Shown here: piece by piece, positions 9,567 to 21,176 of the stretch
Position numbering within the stretch: position 1 is the first letter of the stretch
Layout of the letters: each line of letters opens with the position of its first letter
Assembly: GCA_033239005.1 (NCBI GenBank)
Contig: BSQZ01000039.1
Coordinates: 2,624,816 to 2,688,815, forward strand
Source: Lamellibrachia satsuma
Taxonomy: Eukaryota; Annelida; Polychaeta; Sabellida; Siboglinidae
DNA: 64,000 bases
Direction: 5' to 3'
Notes under the pieces: model-generated
Database searches by the model: none
The model's input: the letters and a program-made list of their open reading frames with translations, nothing else
What the model was told of the DNA's origin: nothing
Program-made: the position numbers and the translations under genes

Positions 9567-9836
9567 CTAGGGACACGCGTCGTACCACCTTATACGGTGT
9601 TCCGTCCAGCCAATGACGACGAAGTCTTGCGTGATGTGGGGGAGGGTGGGTGGGTGGACGAGGAATGGTCCGTTCGTCGAGCGAGGGGGTTCGAATAACG
9701 CCTGTTGCATATAACTCTGGAGTATACCGTGAGCAATCATGTAAAGTCCACTGATAAATATCGCACCGACGATGGAGCGGTACACGTCGTCCTGTGGATC
9801 GGGCGACATGACGAACACTGCGCTCCGGACACGCAT
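9567..9836 (-). CDS. Small membrane protein, up to 89 aa, first of a tandem pair
   Basis: The conserved part is residues about 10-55, starting at an internal ATG at 9809: SPDPQDDVYRS, a hydrophobic IVGAIFISGLYMIAHGIL, then QSYMQQALFEPP. The tail after EPPR runs through the duplicated promoter-like DNA and may be spurious. A TATA-like CTATAGG lies just upstream (about 9845-9851), and the paralog has CGTATAAGG at the equivalent place (about 9593-9601), so each copy may have its own promoter. Confidence 0.5.
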   Translation of the reverse strand: MRVRSAVFVMSPDPQDDVYRSIVGAIFISGLYMIAHGILQSYMQQALFEPPRSTNGPFLVHPPTLPHITQDFVVIGWTEHRIRWYDACP

Positions 9837-9953
9837 CGTACCATCCTATAGGTTGTCCCAACCAGCCAATGACGACAACGCCTTGCGTGATTCGGGGGTG
9901 GAGTGGGCATGGTATGTTCCATTCGACGGCTCTGACGGACGAGGGTGACCAAC

Positions 9954-10611
9954 TTAGCGATCGTCGTGCACTACCCGATGCAGCACGCGGAGTAGCACGT
10001 GACCGACGAGAGGAGTGACCGGCGGGTCCGGCCGTATGTAGGCTCTCCTGGAGACGTTACCGACCAACGTCAAGGGTAGGTTGATGGCACGGAGTTGTCG
10101 GGCGAATGGCTGCCAACCCGTCGGCGCGGTCTTACTCTTGCTCTTACGCAACAGATCGTTAACGAGATCCACCACGTTACTTCCGCCAACCGGCACGCCC
10201 TCGTGTATCAGTTCGCCGCGATCGGTCCACGTGACGTCTCTCTTGAGATGCTCCATCAAACGGCTGGCTTTGGCCTTCATGGTCTTGGGAACGGTGGCCA
10301 AGACGGTGGCCTCCAGTCCGCTGATAGGGGCTGGTGCCGTACCCTCCGACCCCGACTCCGACGTCGCCTCCGACTCGTTCACCGTGACCACGCGTAGCGG
10401 TTCCTTGACGCGTTTATCGGCCATGGCGTTGTACCGCTGCAACACCTGATTATACAGGGTCACCTTGGTCCCGTCGTCTAGGTCCGTTCTATCTCGGATG
10501 GTCTTCATCTCGTCATCGAGGGCTTGCACCTTCCTGCCTACGGTGTCGGTTGCGGGGTGGGGGTGGGGGTGACCGCAGCGCGTCCAGCAGTCGCGGGTCC
10601 ACCAAGGCCAT
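9954..10611 (-). CDS. Conserved Polinton protein of unknown function, frameshifted
   Basis: The likely start is ATG 10611 (MALVDPRLLDAL, then a proline run). The frame breaks inside a C-rich tract (plus-strand about 10547-10572) and continues as VQALDDEMKTIRDR with VTLYNQVLQRYNA, then TVPKTMKAKASRLMEHL, VVDLVNDLLRK and GWQPFARQLR, ending at 9954. These blocks recur in Polintons, where they are annotated only as hypothetical. The middle (about residues 50-75) is Ser/Glu-rich and probably disordered. Function unknown; its place beside the ATPase suggests a virion or packaging role. Confidence 0.6.
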
Positions 10612-10620
10612 CCTGCGTGC

Positions 10621-11003
10621 GTGCTCCATGTATCTACCCCCTGAGGTCAACGCCTGTCGGAGCAAGGGTAGCAAGACCGTACTTGCCAACGGTGCTAGGA
10701 AGGCCGATAGGAAACCGCCGCTCTGTCCTCGCCAACCTGCGGCTGCAGCAAGATGCGTCGTCTTCTGGCAGCGACCGTTCGTTTATTAGCCAACTCGCGT
10801 AACTTCGTCTTGTATTTATTCAATCGTCGCCTCTGTATGGCGCTCAATGGAATGTTCTTTGTGAGTATGTTGTAGGCACACTCGGCCAGTGCACACAGCA
10901 GATCGGCGTCGGCGTTGGCGATGATGGCCTTTTTAATTTTGTTGTTCTTGACTCTGGCCAGGGCCTGTATGCACACGATGTGTCTCTTCACCAGGGCAGA
11001 CAT
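10621..11003 (-). CDS. Small very basic protein (Polinton core-protein-like), frameshifted
   Basis: From ATG 11003 (SALVKRHIVCIQALAR) there is a conserved NADADLLCALAECAYNILT helix, an IPLSAIQRRRLNKYK segment and an Arg-rich run. The frame breaks between about 10745 and 10724, and the next frame supplies a hydrophobic GGFLSAFLAPLAS segment. This frame then flows into the ATG of the next gene. High charge and small size suggest DNA binding in the virion; that is inference. Confidence 0.6.
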
Positions 11004-11040
11004 GATGCGAATGAAGAGACTATCCACACACGCGGTCGTT

Positions 11041-11655
11041 TTATACCTTCGGCAGGTACACGTACTGAACACGGTCGTCTGGAAATATGGCCGTGCGCAG
11101 ACGCATGTCCTCGGGCGTGTCCTGTTTGAGATCGATCAATAGATAACCGTACGGTACCGCCGTGGCGTCTTTAAACGCCTCTTGCACGAACTTGCCGCGT
11201 CCCGGATACATCTGCCGCGCCAACGTCGCCATCTGCGATGCGTCGCGTGGATTCTTGAACACCACCATGTACTGGGAATTCAGACTGCTGGTGCGACTCT
11301 CTTTGTTTTTAGGGAACAGGTTCTGTACTAGATACAGCACGGACGTGTTCCTGTGGTGACTTTTTTTAGTGAACAGGGTCGTGACCCGTTCGTCCGTTTC
11401 CGCCATGAGATCGTCTATGACGATGAGGTTCCTCGTTGTCGGAACGAACATGTCCGCCGTCGGTAACCCTTCCTCGAATCGCACGTGACCCAAGTCCGTC
11501 GTTGCGTACGCCTCGTGCCATTCTCCGCAACACCACGTTATCTGTTCGGGTGGCGGATCGCTCACCGCAGCGGCGTGACGCAACATGCGCGTCACGAAAG
11601 TACTCTTGCCGCATCCCGTCGGTCCGGCGACGACGCACGTGAAGGGTGTTTCCAT
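11041..11655 (-). CDS. Genome-packaging ATPase (FtsK/HerA superfamily, A32-like), 204 aa
   Basis: The Walker A motif is GPTGCGKST at residues 11-19. Walker B is NLIVIDDLM at about 76-84. An Asn/Gln sensor lies in SVLYLVQNLFP. In this family the motor pumps the linear genome into preformed capsids. The frame is intact, and its length is slightly short but normal for Polinton ATPases. It ends just upstream of the small basic gene and starts 50 bp after the PolB stop. Confidence 0.9.
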   Translation of the reverse strand: METPFTCVVAGPTGCGKSTFVTRMLRHAAAVSDPPPEQITWCCGEWHEAYATTDLGHVRFEEGLPTADMFVPTTRNLIVIDDLMAETDERVTTLFTKKSHHRNTSVLYLVQNLFPKNKESRTSSLNSQYMVVFKNPRDASQMATLARQMYPGRGKFVQEAFKDATAVPYGYLLIDLKQDTPEDMRLRTAIFPDDRVQYVYLPKV

Positions 11656-11704
11656 CGGGCATCCATGATTGCGTATGAAACGAGTGCAGCGTGCATCGCC
11701 TTTT

Positions 11705-14700
11705 CTATACGTCCACCGGACCCGTGCTCACCCCGTCCTCGTGCACCACGCGTTTGGGGTAAAAGTACGTGAGTGCATCCCTTTCCTGCACGTACGTCAT
11801 CACGCTAGATTCATGCACCCGGAAACCACGGTTCGTTCCACCTCCGCTCCGACGGTTGGTGAGCACCTCCAGGAACGCGTCCTTGTCGATTGTGTTGTAC
11901 CTTTTGTTCAGTCCTTTGGTGCTGTACTTGTCGGTCGCTCCGAAACAATAGTACGTCTTGCTGCACAACCCCACGAACCCGTCGCCGGACCACTCGACCT
12001 TGAACAGACCCGGTGTCCTCTTGTCGAACGCTCTTCGCGCCTTACAGCACGCATCGTCTCCGACCCACGGTCGATTGGCGAGACGACAGCGCACGTACTC
12101 GTTCCGATGGTCGTCGCAACATTCCGACGGGAGCCATTCGGAGCGGTGCCGGAAGTAATGTTCTCGTAGTTCCGGGGTCACGAGGGCGTCGACGGACTCG
12201 TCGGCCAAGGCCAAATAGGCGGAATCTGTATCTGTCTCGCAGTACTGAAACAGAGGGCGCTCCACGTATCTGACGATGAAGTCGTAATAGAACTGCAACA
12301 TGCGCATCTTGGCGTATTGCAGAACGAAGAATCCCACGTGTATGGGTAGGGTGTACTTGACGACTTTCTTGTTCAACTCTATCTCGTACGCGTCGTCGAC
12401 GACCATATCGAGTTGTCGGAACCGTTTATCGTTGACCAGGAGCGATGCCGCCTTCTCCGTGCAGTAGCTGACGTCGCGATGTCGGTCGACGTTGGTGATG
12501 GTCTTTCCGTAGCCCGAGTTCCCCAGCAACTTCATGGTGTCCGCGATGATGGCCTTGTCTCGGTGAACGTCGCCCTCGCGTCGGGCCTTGGACACTGCAT
12601 CGCCGAACCGCCGGAAACACGGAATGGGATCGTATTCGACGACCTGGTACACGTGCAGCACCTCGAGACCGTGGTCCAGATACCATCGCAGCAGTGGCGT
12701 TGCGAGCAGTATCTTATCGCCGCAATAACTACCCACGAGCATGCGACGCGGAGTCTTCATGATGTCGTGTTCTTCGGCGTATCGACGCATGAACGGACCG
12801 AGATCCTCGCGCATCATACTGACGTTCTTGAACACGGGCTGCATCTCGGCAAAGTGCGCGCGCAATTCTTCCGGTACGCGTATGTCGCACTCGATCATGC
12901 CAAACACGGTTCCTGCACGCACTCCGTTCAGGATCTGTTGCGACGTCATGGTCCAGCGCACGTGTCGACGTCGGGGAAATGCAGCATCCAGAAACTCGCG
13001 TACGGCCGGGGTTCGTCTCATCTCTTTCCACTCGCATTCCCACAGCTCGACGACCGTGACAAAGTGACGTAGATAGGCGGTGGTCTTTCGGGTCTCGGCG
13101 AGCAGTTCCGCCATTGGTTTCCCGTTGACTGCGTTCACCTCGTCACGGTTGCACGCACAACCGTGAAAGTAGCACCCTTGGAATTGATAAGCCGTCTTCG
13201 TCTCGCTACACCATCCGTCCACCCGATGTTTGCCTATTCTCTTCTCTCGTCCGTTGATCTGATGTCGTATGGGACGTCCCGTGCGTTCGGATTCCCACGT
13301 CAACCATTCCCCGGCCATCTGTCCGTACAGCTGCGCCGATTCGGGGCGGAAGTCCTTCTCTGCTCGTCGTCGCGTGTACCATCCCATGGGCATGTCTTGC
13401 ATGAGCGACCACAGGTACAGCGCGTTCGCATCGTAGCCGACGATCGCTCGGCACGGACGAGCCGCCTCTCCGTACTCGTTCTGACGTAGCGTGGTGACAC
13501 CTTTCTCGTGATAGCGATGAAAAATGATCGACGGCCCTCCTACGATGTTCTCTTTGACGAGGTCGTGCAGGTCTTTATTCTTCTCGTTGAAGACGGTAAA
13601 GTAGGTCTTCTCTGGAAGGTCGTTGAACAGGTACAGCAGGGTCAGACCAGGTACGCTGATGCCTTGCTTGAACATGTCTATTCCCCGTTGTCGATAGAAC
13701 GCGAACTGTCTGTCGATGGCCTGCAGAAAGGGAACCACGTCCCTGTTGTTGTACCAGACGAGAAAGTCGCGCAACGTCTTCATGTCATTGACGCGCCAGG
13801 CCTCCTGACAACTGACGTAATCCTCGTCGGAAATACCTTCGTTCTTCAGTCGACTGAAAAAGGCCTCTTTCGGCGGAAGAGCGGTGTCGTCGAGTCTCTC
13901 CAGCCGGTCCATGTACTCGTACGGGAAATGACCTTTCGTCACCTCGCATCCGTACGCTTTCAGATACTTGTCGTAGCTGAACCCGGGGGCTATGTAGTTG
14001 ATCATGTCGAGGAATTTCAGTTGATCCGTCGAAAGACACATGAAAGTGTTGTTGCGTTTGATGACGAACATTGCCCCGACGCCATCGTCCTCGGATTTCT
14101 TGTTGCCCTCTTGCTCCCTCTCGTCCTCGTCCTCGGTCTCGTTTTGTTCCACGGTCTTTGACGTCGCCAGGAAGTACGGTATGAGGAACTGTTTGACGGC
14201 ATTGAGATCATACTTCCCCGAATTGAACCCGATGACAGGTAACTGACGCATCCATCCATACAGTTGTCCCATCAGCGTTTTGTACGGATTGGTTGCCGGT
14301 CGAGCGTCCTTGTCAGTGGCTGAGCGTGCAGCCTCCTCCCGTGCGTCCCAATTCGACATCTCTTCGGCGAGTTGGTCCACCACGTGATCGTATGAGCCTT
14401 TGATCTTGTCGTACGCGGCCTCGCTCATCGATTGCAGGATGGTCATCATGTCGCTCACCAACTTGTTGGTGTCTCCGTCCGTGACGATGCATGTCACCTG
14501 TTCGTGTCCGGGTACGTTGGATGCCACGCTGACGCTCAGCGGGACGTGACGCGCAACCCAGTGAACCTGGGCACTGTCGGACGGAAGGTGTTCGGTGTCG
14601 AACCAACACTCGAAGTCGAAGGTGGCTCGGTACGGATAGTACTGCAACGCTTCGGTCACTCGGATGTTCTCGTCGGCCAGGCGTTCGAACACCGATGGAG

Positions 14701-16153
14701 TCGAATGGTACACGCCACCAGGATAGACTCGGCGCACACCCCGTACACGTGCTCTCGTGGTTGCGTAGATGCCATGCGTCTTTCCACAACGAGTCACCGC
14801 ACTTCCGACATCTGTACGAGTGACAGTACATGCGTCTATCCTGGATGAGGGAAAAATGCGTCCCGTGAAGATTGAGGTAGAGCGTGTCAGGGTACTTACA
14901 TACCGAGCGACGAACGAGTTCTGCAGTTGGCTTTCCATCCTCTCCATCCGGTGGTGGTACTAGACTGTACACGCACACATTCGTTTGGAACGTGGTCTCT
15001 ACACGATAGAGGTCGTCCATCGTGACCCCGGCAAAGGCTGTCATGGGTACGTCGTCTTGGGCGTAAGTATCGTACAGCGTCTTCACGGCTGGTTCCAATC
15101 GACGCTTGTCACATCCTCGATGCAGGGCCAGACATCGGAAGAGACACAGGTTGTCACTGTATCTGTTGGCATGGATGGGTTCCTTTTCCAATCCGATGAC
15201 GGCTCTGTTCTTCTTGATGTAGGCTGGAAGGTCGGTCATTCCTACACATCCTATCGGGTGGTCGATGATGCGATTGACGTAAAATGAGACATTGGTCACG
15301 AGTTCGCACACCCACGCCGAATCCGGTCTTTGATTGATGGCCCATTGCAGGACGTCGCGTTCTCGGATGCGTTCGAGGAACTCATCAAAGTCCTTGCTGT
15401 TGGTGATGAGACTGGGCTCGTCCAGGTAGCGTCCACAGCAGTTGCACGAGGAATGGTAGTACTTGTATTGACCCGTGTTCTTATTCCTCAGAATGAACCC
15501 GTAACTGAGGTTAATCTTGAAAGCGTTGGTCTGTTCCTGGAACACGTTCCTCAACGGCGTCTCTAGAACGGTCGTGTCAGAGTCGTTAACCTGTACTCGT
15601 ACCTGGACTGCAGAGGACCTCTCGCTACACGTGTCCGTATGCTCGACCAGTGCGCTCGTACGACATCTAGCAGTTCCGTCGACAGGTTGTCGGCGAAGGG
15701 GAGTCGAGCAGGTGGGTCTATGGGGTCTGCATCGGTAACGAGTGGATGGTGGGGTGTGGTGGGTTCCCTGATTGGTCTCTTTGGAGATGGTGGCTTCGTG
15801 ACGTGTTTTCGTGCGTGTTTGGTCAGGGCACGGTGGCTAGTGAACGTCTGTCCACATTTCGCACATGTGTACACTGTGGTCTCTTTGCTATTACTGCTAC
15901 TGCTACTGCTACTGCTAAGACGACATACGGACCTCACGTGTTGTTGCAGATCGTCCCATATCTCAAACGTTGCATCACATTTACACGAATATTTCGTTCG
16001 CTTTGCCTGATCGCTAGGTGGCACCTCTATTGGTTGCGCCACCGAATACGTGTGTTCGCTCACTGCCGGTGTCGCATGACTCACTAGGTGACGTTTTAGC
16101 GCTGCGTACGTGTCGAGCACCAGCCCGCAGTGCCGACATTGGTGTCGTTTCAT
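11705..16153 (-). CDS. Family B DNA polymerase (protein-primed type) with N-terminal C2H2 zinc fingers, two frameshifts
   Basis: This polymerase replicates the element's linear genome. The N-terminal frame (16153-15563) has a C2H2 finger at residues 6-26 (CRHC then HLVSH), a degenerate second and a third (CAKCGQTF then HARKH). The frame shifts near 15590 and then again at a C4 run (14739-14742). The long frame to 11705 holds Exo I (FDFECWFD), Exo II (GFNSGKYDLN), Pol motif A (GYDANALYLWSL), motif B (KLLGNSGYG), motif C (CETDTDSAYLA) and the SKTYY motif. Between A and B lies a VDGWCSETKTAYQFQGCYFHGC-like insert (nuclease-like, split here as VDGWCSETKT and YQFQGCYFHGC) seen in Polinton polymerases. 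All catalytic residues are present. Total about 1,480 codons. Confidence 0.92.
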
Positions 16154-16199
16154 GCTGCTCTACGTGTCTACAACTGAGAGAGAGTGGTCCTTAGTACAG

Positions 16200-16207
16200 C
16201 TATATAG
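16200..16207 (-). promoter_or_regulatory. TATA box for PolB
   Basis: CTATATAG lies about 47 bp upstream of the PolB ATG on the minus strand, so the 5' leader would be about 20 nt. Directly upstream is a (ACC)n microsatellite (16211-16317). Confidence 0.55.
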
Positions 16208-16210
16208 TAC

Positions 16211-17570
<1,360 letters not shown>

Positions 17571-17981
17571 CTACGGTTCATCGAGTCGTCCGACGGCACA
17601 TCGCACATAATCCATAAGCATATTCTGGTACGATGCCGCCAATATGCTAAAGGCTACGTCGCGGCTCACGTCCAAGGTCGTGGTTTCTATAGTGGATGGG
17701 GCGGATGTCCTCCACTTACGCGCAATTAAAGATACGATATTGTTCTGAATTTGGATGTGATGCGAACACACCTGTCGCGCGTCATCGTCATTGGCGATCA
17801 ACGTCGACGGCGCATCATCAGCGGTCGACGTCGACGGCTCATCATCTTCGGCGGTCGACGTCGACGGCTTCGGTGCAGTTATCACCCGTTGGTCCGGAAT
17901 GTGTGTGCACCTCCCGTCTGGCGTCATGACGATGGTTGAGGTCGGCAGTACGTAGAGTGTACGTGGTGGAGATGTTGTTGG

Positions 17982-18026
<45 letters not shown>

Positions 18027-18542
18027 CGGTGGTGGAGATGGTGGTGGTGACGCGGGACTGACCGCGACGTCCTTGTCGTCATCCTCATCTGTTGTCGGTG
18101 GCAGATATGATGGTGACACGGGACTGAATTCGAAGTCCTTGTCATCGTCTTTCTCGGGTGCTGGGGATGAGGCGATAGCATCCTCATCAACATCAGCATA
18201 GGAGTAATTGGAAGGGGTATTGATGCTCCACCTATCGTACGGCTCATCCGATTCTTCTTCTTCCTCCTTCTCCTCCTCATTCTCAGTGTCCGACAGATTG
18301 TCAACAGGACCCCACGGTAACTGCTGCGCCGCCGCCACCCCCTCTCTGGTGTTGTCATCTGTTGTCGTCTCAGCCTCATCCTCAGACTCGGTCTCCGACG
18401 GGGACCCCCATGGTATTTCTTGCGTCTCTGGGTAGTCATCTGCTATCTTCTGTCGTTTCCCCGATGCCTCGTCCTCGTCATCGGCGTCATACTGCTCGTC
18501 CAGCTGGCGCTTGTATGACTTCTCCAGCTGCGTTAGAACCGT
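17571..18542 (-). CDS. Acidic, Thr-rich protein or terminal exon, function unknown
   Basis: An open frame runs from an acceptor-like TCTCTCTATTCAACAG (ending 18543, with a branch-point-like TAACTGAT before it) to a stop at 17571. It reads VLTQLEKSYKRQLDEQ, then an acidic KRQK-containing segment, Ser/Pro/Asp-rich low complexity, a Thr run encoded by (ACA)n at about 17977-18025, and a non-repetitive C-terminus with VSLIARKWR and FSILAASYQNMLMDY. I do not recognise it. It is probably the 3' exon of the gene that includes 18897-18544, and possibly of the RPA-like gene further upstream, but I could not find a donor giving the right phase. Low complexity suggests disorder. Confidence 0.45.
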
Positions 18543-18543
18543 C

Positions 18544-18957
18544 TGTTGAATAGAGAGAATCAGTTACATTCGACATATTGTCATCCACGTCGCCCTGTAT
18601 ATCGTTGTAATGGGCGTACATACTCTTTCTAACCAAATCTGTCACTTGCTGACGCCATTTCATGTTCCCACACGTTGCGATGACATCTATCGATAGCCAC
18701 CGCAACACGTGCATGACCATACTGACCGATGGTACGTAACGTTCCGTATCATCATCATTTAAATTCATTATGCGTTGCACCTCGTCACAGGCAAATTGCA
18801 CGCTAGCGACCTCTAGTGCCTTATAGAAGGTATTTTCGTTCGTCATGGCTTCGGATCGATCCCGTAGCCTATCTAAACCACTCACCGTAGCCTCCATATC
18901 ATCGCTACTGCTTATGGATATGACGTCACGCTGTGACGCACCATCGTCGAGTCATCT
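18544..18957 (-). CDS. Probable upstream exon, alpha-helical segment, function unknown
   Basis: The open frame including ATG 18897 (MEATVSGLDRL) also reads on upstream to an acceptor-like CACAG. It contains ENTFYKALEVASVQFACDEV and VPSVSMVMHVLRWLSIDVIA, not obviously repetitive, so a real protein segment is likely. A good donor GTATGT lies at 18623-18618 after LVRK, but its phase does not match the next open frame. The exon boundaries and its gene membership are therefore unresolved. Confidence 0.4.
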
Positions 18958-19174
18958 GATATTCTAATTAATGATGGCGGCGAACAGCTGTCCGCAGAGG
19001 GGAGAATAGTATCTCCGAGCTATTAGCATGTAACCATTCCATTACCTTAGAGCGTCCATCGCTGACGTCACTGCTTCCGGTCGCAACTGCAGTAGCTGTT
19101 GCTGCAGCAGCGATGGGAGCCTGTCAACAGATGGTTTCACACTGTGACTATTTCCATGTCTGACACCGTGTAAT

Positions 19175-19605
19175 TTACATACTGCCCCGCCTCGCGTTTC
19201 TAACGGTCACCATGACTTGGGCCCCTCGCAACAAGTCCAGTGATGCATACCGCTCGGCGTCTGACTTCATACTTATGTACTCATTAGCGCTAAATCCCAA
19301 CACCTGGACTGCCTTGGCATTAAATAAGGTTGCCCACACTTCACTACCGATGGCGTCCTGTAGGAGGACACGCATAGCGAACTGATACACTACACCACGC
19401 TGCCATCGATGCACCGGACACACATACCCGTTGTTTTCGGGACTCACACGTTTGTTGCACTGCTGACATGATGGATACACTATATATTTATCTTGAACAG
19501 CACATTGTACTATGGTTAACGGCCGTCTAAATATATACGTCCGTTACCTACCTCTCTCTCCAGTTGGCTGACTGTCAACATCATATTGGCGTCTTGGGCG
19601 GCCAT
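19175..19605 (-). CDS. RPA70-like zinc-ribbon/OB-fold ssDNA-binding protein, probably spliced
   Basis: The main exon shows a C-x2-C ... C-x2-H zinc ribbon (YPSCQQCNKRV, then GYVCPVHRW) followed by VYQFAMRVLLQDAIG, VWATLFNAKAVQVLG and a final VMVTV strand. This is the order of RPA1 DNA-binding domain C (Rep_fac-A_C). No in-frame ATG precedes it. A TATA box (19692-19699) and an ATG in good context at 19605 open MAAQDANMMLTVSQLERE, which ends at a donor-like GTAGGTAAC. Using the GTAACG donor, acceptors at CCATAG or ATATAG give the right phase, with introns of 38 or 68 nt. The 3' side ends in donor-like GTATGT, so downstream exons are likely. Role inferred: coating single-stranded DNA during PolB replication. 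Confidence 0.62.
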
Positions 19606-19691
19606 TTCTCTCTCTGCGTGCTGCTGCTAGTGGTCTTGAAGTCGTCTGTGAATCGAAGTGCGGTTGTGTGTCTCGTTCACTCTGAGCCCGG

Positions 19692-19699
19692 TTTATATA
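19692..19699 (-). promoter_or_regulatory. TATA box for the RPA-like gene
   Basis: TATATAAA on the minus strand lies about 87 bp upstream of ATG 19605. Predicted initiation near 19665 would leave a leader of about 60 nt. Confidence 0.6.
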
Positions 19700-19871
19700 C
19701 ACCTCCAACTGCCTATGGCGCGATTTCTTATCACAACCCTTGGTCGTGCGCGTGATGCCAGATGTCTGGCATCTATATCTCGCTGTACTCTGTTCACCGG
19801 TCTTGTGACCGGCTCGCATTACGTCTGCTGATGTAATCGAATGAACTCGCGTACTCTCTCGAGTATATGTC

Positions 19872-20281
19872 CTAGCATGTTCTGACCGGCTTGACCGCTG
19901 TATGTTCGCGCCCCCAGTATCCTTCACGACTCTTGACCCATTCCTGCAACTGGGAATACCCAGTGTCTAGGAGTCGTTTACGTAGGGTTGGGTCGCGATA
20001 TTTAACAGCAACTAACGCATACATTAGTGAATATCGTTGATGGTTCCACGATGCTCGTAACTGTTCTTTTTCTCGTATGCTCTTGCTGAGGTGTTTCGCC
20101 TGTAGACCAGTGCGCGTGGACAGCATTTTTCTGCGGTTTGCAGGTCACCGTGATGCATGCATTTCCGCCATTGGTAAGCGCTTTCGACACTCGTAAATTC
20201 TTTATTCCACACACGTATCCTGCACACGTAGAAGTTTGACAGGAAATGGCGCCCGCCTCTGAAGCGTATATCACGGTTCAT
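19872..20281 (-). CDS. NADAR (YbiA/DUF1768-like) protein, one frameshift
   Basis: From ATG 20281 the frame reads IRFRGGRHFLSNFYVC, then VWNKEFTSVESAYQWRK, the characteristic NADAR N-terminal blocks. At an A5 run (plus-strand 20126-20130) the frame shifts. The continuing frame gives SWNHQRYSLMYALVAVKY, then PTLRKRLLDTGYSQLQEW and GYWGREH, the matching C-terminal blocks, ending at 19872. Total about 136 codons, typical of the family. NADAR proteins are N-glycosidases; some act on riboflavin intermediates and others remove ADP-ribose from guanine in DNA. A role in protecting or repairing element DNA is speculation. A TATA-like TATTTAAG is about 40 bp upstream. Confidence 0.8.
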
Positions 20282-20602
20282 GGTGATTTTATAACGTTAC
20301 ATTGTACAGTTACTGTCTTAAATACACGCCCGTTCTAGCGCTCTCGAGTACTAGTCACCCCACTTTTTCCTTGCGTGATGGATGCCCGGTGTCGGTAGGC
20401 TGACAGTTGCCGGCCGCTTATCTGTTTTCTAATCAGTGTCGTATTGTTCCTCGGGTTGCGTCAGCTGTCTGGTTTTATTTCTGACATGGTATATAGACGC
20501 TGCGTTCGTCGTGTCATCATTACAACCGCCATTGCCTTCAACCATGCCTGTCATTCCGATACCGGTACGCGACTTTGTCGATTTTTGGCTATTCTCACCT
20601 TG
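20282..20602. promoter_or_regulatory. Divergent promoter region between NADAR and the plus-strand gene
   Basis: TATTTAAG on the minus strand (20325-20318) serves NADAR. TATATAG on the plus strand (20490-20496) lies about 107 bp upstream of ATG 20603. The 165 bp between them would be a shared control region. Confidence 0.45.
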
Positions 20603-21138
20603 ATGGGAGACACGTTGATGCCGCTAGTGATTCGTCTGTGAGTATTTCGTTTATTTCTTTTATTTCTTTATTTATTACTATTATACTTTCATAGCTCTAC
20701 ATAACTCTACATAGCTATTAACTGCTTTTCACTGTACATACTGTTCTATCGTTCCTGTGTATACATGTCTCGCCGTGTTCGTCGGGTCCAAGTTCCATAT
20801 GTAGCGGCTTGCCAGCCGATCAGTTTCGTATTACATATCTCTCGTTGCTTGGTTACGTCTGTTATATATAGATGTCTATGCATGTTCTCACTCTGGTTGT
20901 GTTCTTTACTTACAGAATACCTCGCTTTCACTGGCCGGGTGTCATGGTCCAGTTAATCGTGTCGACCGCACACCGACGGGCCTGTCAGGCCACAGCACTA
21001 TTTCGCGACGCTCTGTCCGACGCCGATCTGCTCGCAGCATTCGGTCAGCATGCCGCTCGTTGGCGCCATGTCATGTCTGACATCGAATTCTACTACGGCC
21101 CTGGCTTTCGTACCCATTCTACCGTCCCTGAGTCGTGG

Positions 21139-21176
<38 letters not shown>

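Noticed and set aside
9268..9861. N-terminal extension of the integrase to 9861
   Set aside because: The extra part is out of frame with three small ORFs and is His/Arg/Pro-rich noise; the ATG at 9267 fits the overlap pattern of the element.
19544..19927. 127-codon Arg/Ser/Thr-rich minus-strand frame
   Set aside because: Composition looks random. It overlaps the end of the NADAR gene and the RPA-like promoter, although its phase would fit one possible splice into the RPA exon.
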